Below are positions 63,088 to 64,000 of a DNA stretch of 64,000 bases, in pieces. A program made the position numbers and the translations under genes. Source of the stretch: Flavobacteriaceae bacterium (GTDB lineage Bacteria; Bacteroidota; Bacteroidia; Flavobacteriales; Flavobacteriaceae); NCBI GenBank assembly GCA_013214065.1, contig JABSPK010000003.1:398028-462027 (forward strand), in the 5' to 3' direction. Each line of letters begins with the position of its first letter. Within the stretch, counting starts at the first letter, position 1. Under the pieces are notes generated by a model, which made no database searches, was not told the DNA's origin, and worked only from the letters and a program-made list of their open reading frames with translations.

Positions 63088-64000
63088 ATTAAAATTAGAG
63101 TATAATTGTACGCTAACACACTTGAAAACAGTAAATAATGATAAAATGGTTAAAAAAAGTGTACTAATCATACCGACCCTAAAATAATACAAAAAAATAA
63201 AATTTATTTAGATATGAGCAAAGCACGATATGTAAGAGTTAGCACAGGCGGACAAAAAATAGAAAGACAATTAGTAAAACAACATCCAAACGAATTACTA
63301 TTTATTGACGTTGTTAGTGGTGCTACTCCATTTTCACAAAGAGAAAAAGGAATTGATTTACTTTCTAAAGTCAGAAATAACGAAATAGAATATTTATCAG
63401 TGCATAGCATAGATAGGTTAGGCAGAAATTTATTTGATATACTGGAAACTTTAGAAGTCTTAAACTCTTTTAAAGTAGTTTTAAAGGTAGATAACTTAGG
63501 AATTGAAAGTTTGATTGACGGTAAACCAAACTATGCCTTTAAACTTATTATTTCTGTTATGGGCAGCATTGCAGAAATGGAAAGAGAAACATTATTAGAA
63601 AGACAAAAAGAGGGCATTGCACTTGCAAAGGCTAAAGGCGTATATAAAGGACGTATTAAAGGCTCTAAAGAAAACGACAATCAATTTTTAGTAAGGCATA
63701 AGCGAACTATTAAGCTGCTCAATCAAAATCATTCATTGCGAAATATTGCAAAACTTTGTGATATTAGTTTAGGTACTGTTCAAAAAGTTAAGAAAGTAAG
63801 CCAATCAAAAGGGCTTTTAATGACACATGAATAGTAAATTTAGTTAGTTTACATCTTACTTTTCACATGGCATAAATTCGTTTATGTTTCTACATTTAAA
63901 CGCCTGTTAAATACAAGGGTTAAGTATAATTCCCCCTATCTCTAGGACAGTTTTTCAATAAAAATAAATATGATAATGATGTTGAAAAGAGGGGGTCCGG
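63061..64000. mobile_element. Left end of an AT-rich integrative element in yifB/comM (continues beyond window)
   Basis: The base composition falls abruptly at about 63,060, from the even composition of the core genome to strongly AT-rich. The yifB frame loses similarity at the same point, and a serine recombinase gene follows 150 bp inside. The stretch 63837-64000 holds no recognisable gene. The right junction and the rest of yifB are not in the window. Confidence 0.75.
63214..63834 (+). CDS. Small serine recombinase (resolvase/invertase family)
   Basis: 206 aa. Catalytic Ser10 in YVRVSTGGQ, the SIDRLGRN active-site arginines (about 66-73), the long dimer helix (GSIAEMERETLLERQKEGIALAKAKGVYKGRIKG) and a C-terminal HTH (HSLRNIAKLCDISLGTVQKVKK). 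The length is that of Tn3 resolvases and DNA invertases rather than large phage integrases. The catalytic domain precedes the HTH, unlike IS607-type TnpA. Likely responsible for integration, resolution or inversion within the element. Codon use is AT-rich, unlike neighbours to the left. Confidence 0.93.
   Translation: MSKARYVRVSTGGQKIERQLVKQHPNELLFIDVVSGATPFSQREKGIDLLSKVRNNEIEYLSVHSIDRLGRNLFDILETLEVLNSFKVVLKVDNLGIESLIDGKPNYAFKLIISVMGSIAEMERETLLERQKEGIALAKAKGVYKGRIKGSKENDNQFLVRHKRTIKLLNQNHSLRNIAKLCDISLGTVQKVKKVSQSKGLLMTHE

Noticed and set aside
63100..63192. Hydrophobic N-terminus of the YifB frame as a genuine signal peptide
   Set aside because: YifB is cytosolic, the segment is in AT-rich element DNA and has no match to YifB; it is a chance in-frame extension past the insertion.
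63214..63834. IS607-type transposase
   Set aside because: In IS607 the HTH precedes the catalytic domain; here the serine domain is N-terminal with a C-terminal HTH, as in resolvases and invertases.
63929..64000. Right end of the element, from shared CCCCCT and GAGGGGGT stretches with the 63041-63052 junction
   Set aside because: The matches are only 6-8 bp of low complexity, and no yifB N-terminal sequence follows on the minus strand.

Overview
The window comes from a chromosome of the phylum Bacteroidota, almost certainly a marine-type Flavobacteriaceae (relatives of Muricauda, Maribacter or Zobellia). The evidence is the predicted promoters with a Bacteroidota -7 box (TAnnTTTG), a fused alpha/beta 2-oxoacid dehydrogenase E1, a long class II ketol-acid reductoisomerase, DUF2911, DUF2807 and LruC-domain proteins, and a holA/HsdR_N/GT2 gene neighbourhood. 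Base composition is even and moderate until about 63,060, where it turns sharply AT-rich. No tRNA, rRNA, CRISPR array or prophage was seen. Most of the window is ordinary core genome.

Layout. 1-3,135: the end of an SsuD-like flavin monooxygenase, a sodium/solute symporter and a GluR0-like potassium channel with a glutamate-receptor ligand domain. 3,179-6,255: an S24 (LexA-like) repressor divergent from a DNA-repair operon (radical SAM/HhH protein, an unannotated 53-aa protein, a DUF4130/TIGR03915 protein), with four GGAwTATTTCC boxes between them. 6,252-8,423: methyltransferase, Tudor/CarD-like protein, nucleoside hydrolase. 8,531-14,957: uvrA, a LOG-family enzyme and an M1-like pseudo-peptidase with a beta-barrel tail. 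15,116-20,349: fused E1 and a double M16 peptidase. 20,473-24,083: membrane AraC regulator, two DoxX proteins, a lipoprotein and a DUF2807 protein. 24,090-28,204: holA, an orphan HsdR_N nuclease domain, GT2, OmpA lipoprotein, TsaC/Sua5. 28,285-43,643: histidine kinase, UvrD/PcrA helicase, M20 amidohydrolase, FMN glutamate-synthase-like protein, an OmpA-like paralogue, patatin, M1 aminopeptidase, RecG and a DUF2911 protein.

43,784-53,085 (minus strand) is the branched-chain amino acid locus ilvD-ilvB-(methyltransferase)-ilvN-ilvC-ilvA, followed by gapN. Upstream of ilvD lies what reads as a complete transcription attenuator: an 18-codon leader peptide with the run Val-Val-Ile-Ile-Val, a perfect 16-bp terminator stem, and a competing antiterminator segment that overlaps the leader stop codon. 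53,868-57,367 is a four-gene 5-oxoproline operon, an NRAMP-fold transporter plus pxpA, pxpB and pxpC. The transporter lacks the usual NRAMP metal ligands and probably does not carry manganese or iron. 57,543-62,089 holds a zinc-ribbon/nuclease-like protein, a membrane TPR protein and an LruC lipoprotein with RTX repeats.

From about 63,060 to the end an AT-rich element with a small serine recombinase interrupts yifB/comM (Mg-chelatase-like AAA protein). Only the left end of this element is visible. The observations most worth follow-up are the ilv attenuator, the S24-controlled repair operon with its small protein, the ligand-less NRAMP protein in the pxp operon, the comM insertion and the glutamate-receptor-like potassium channel.
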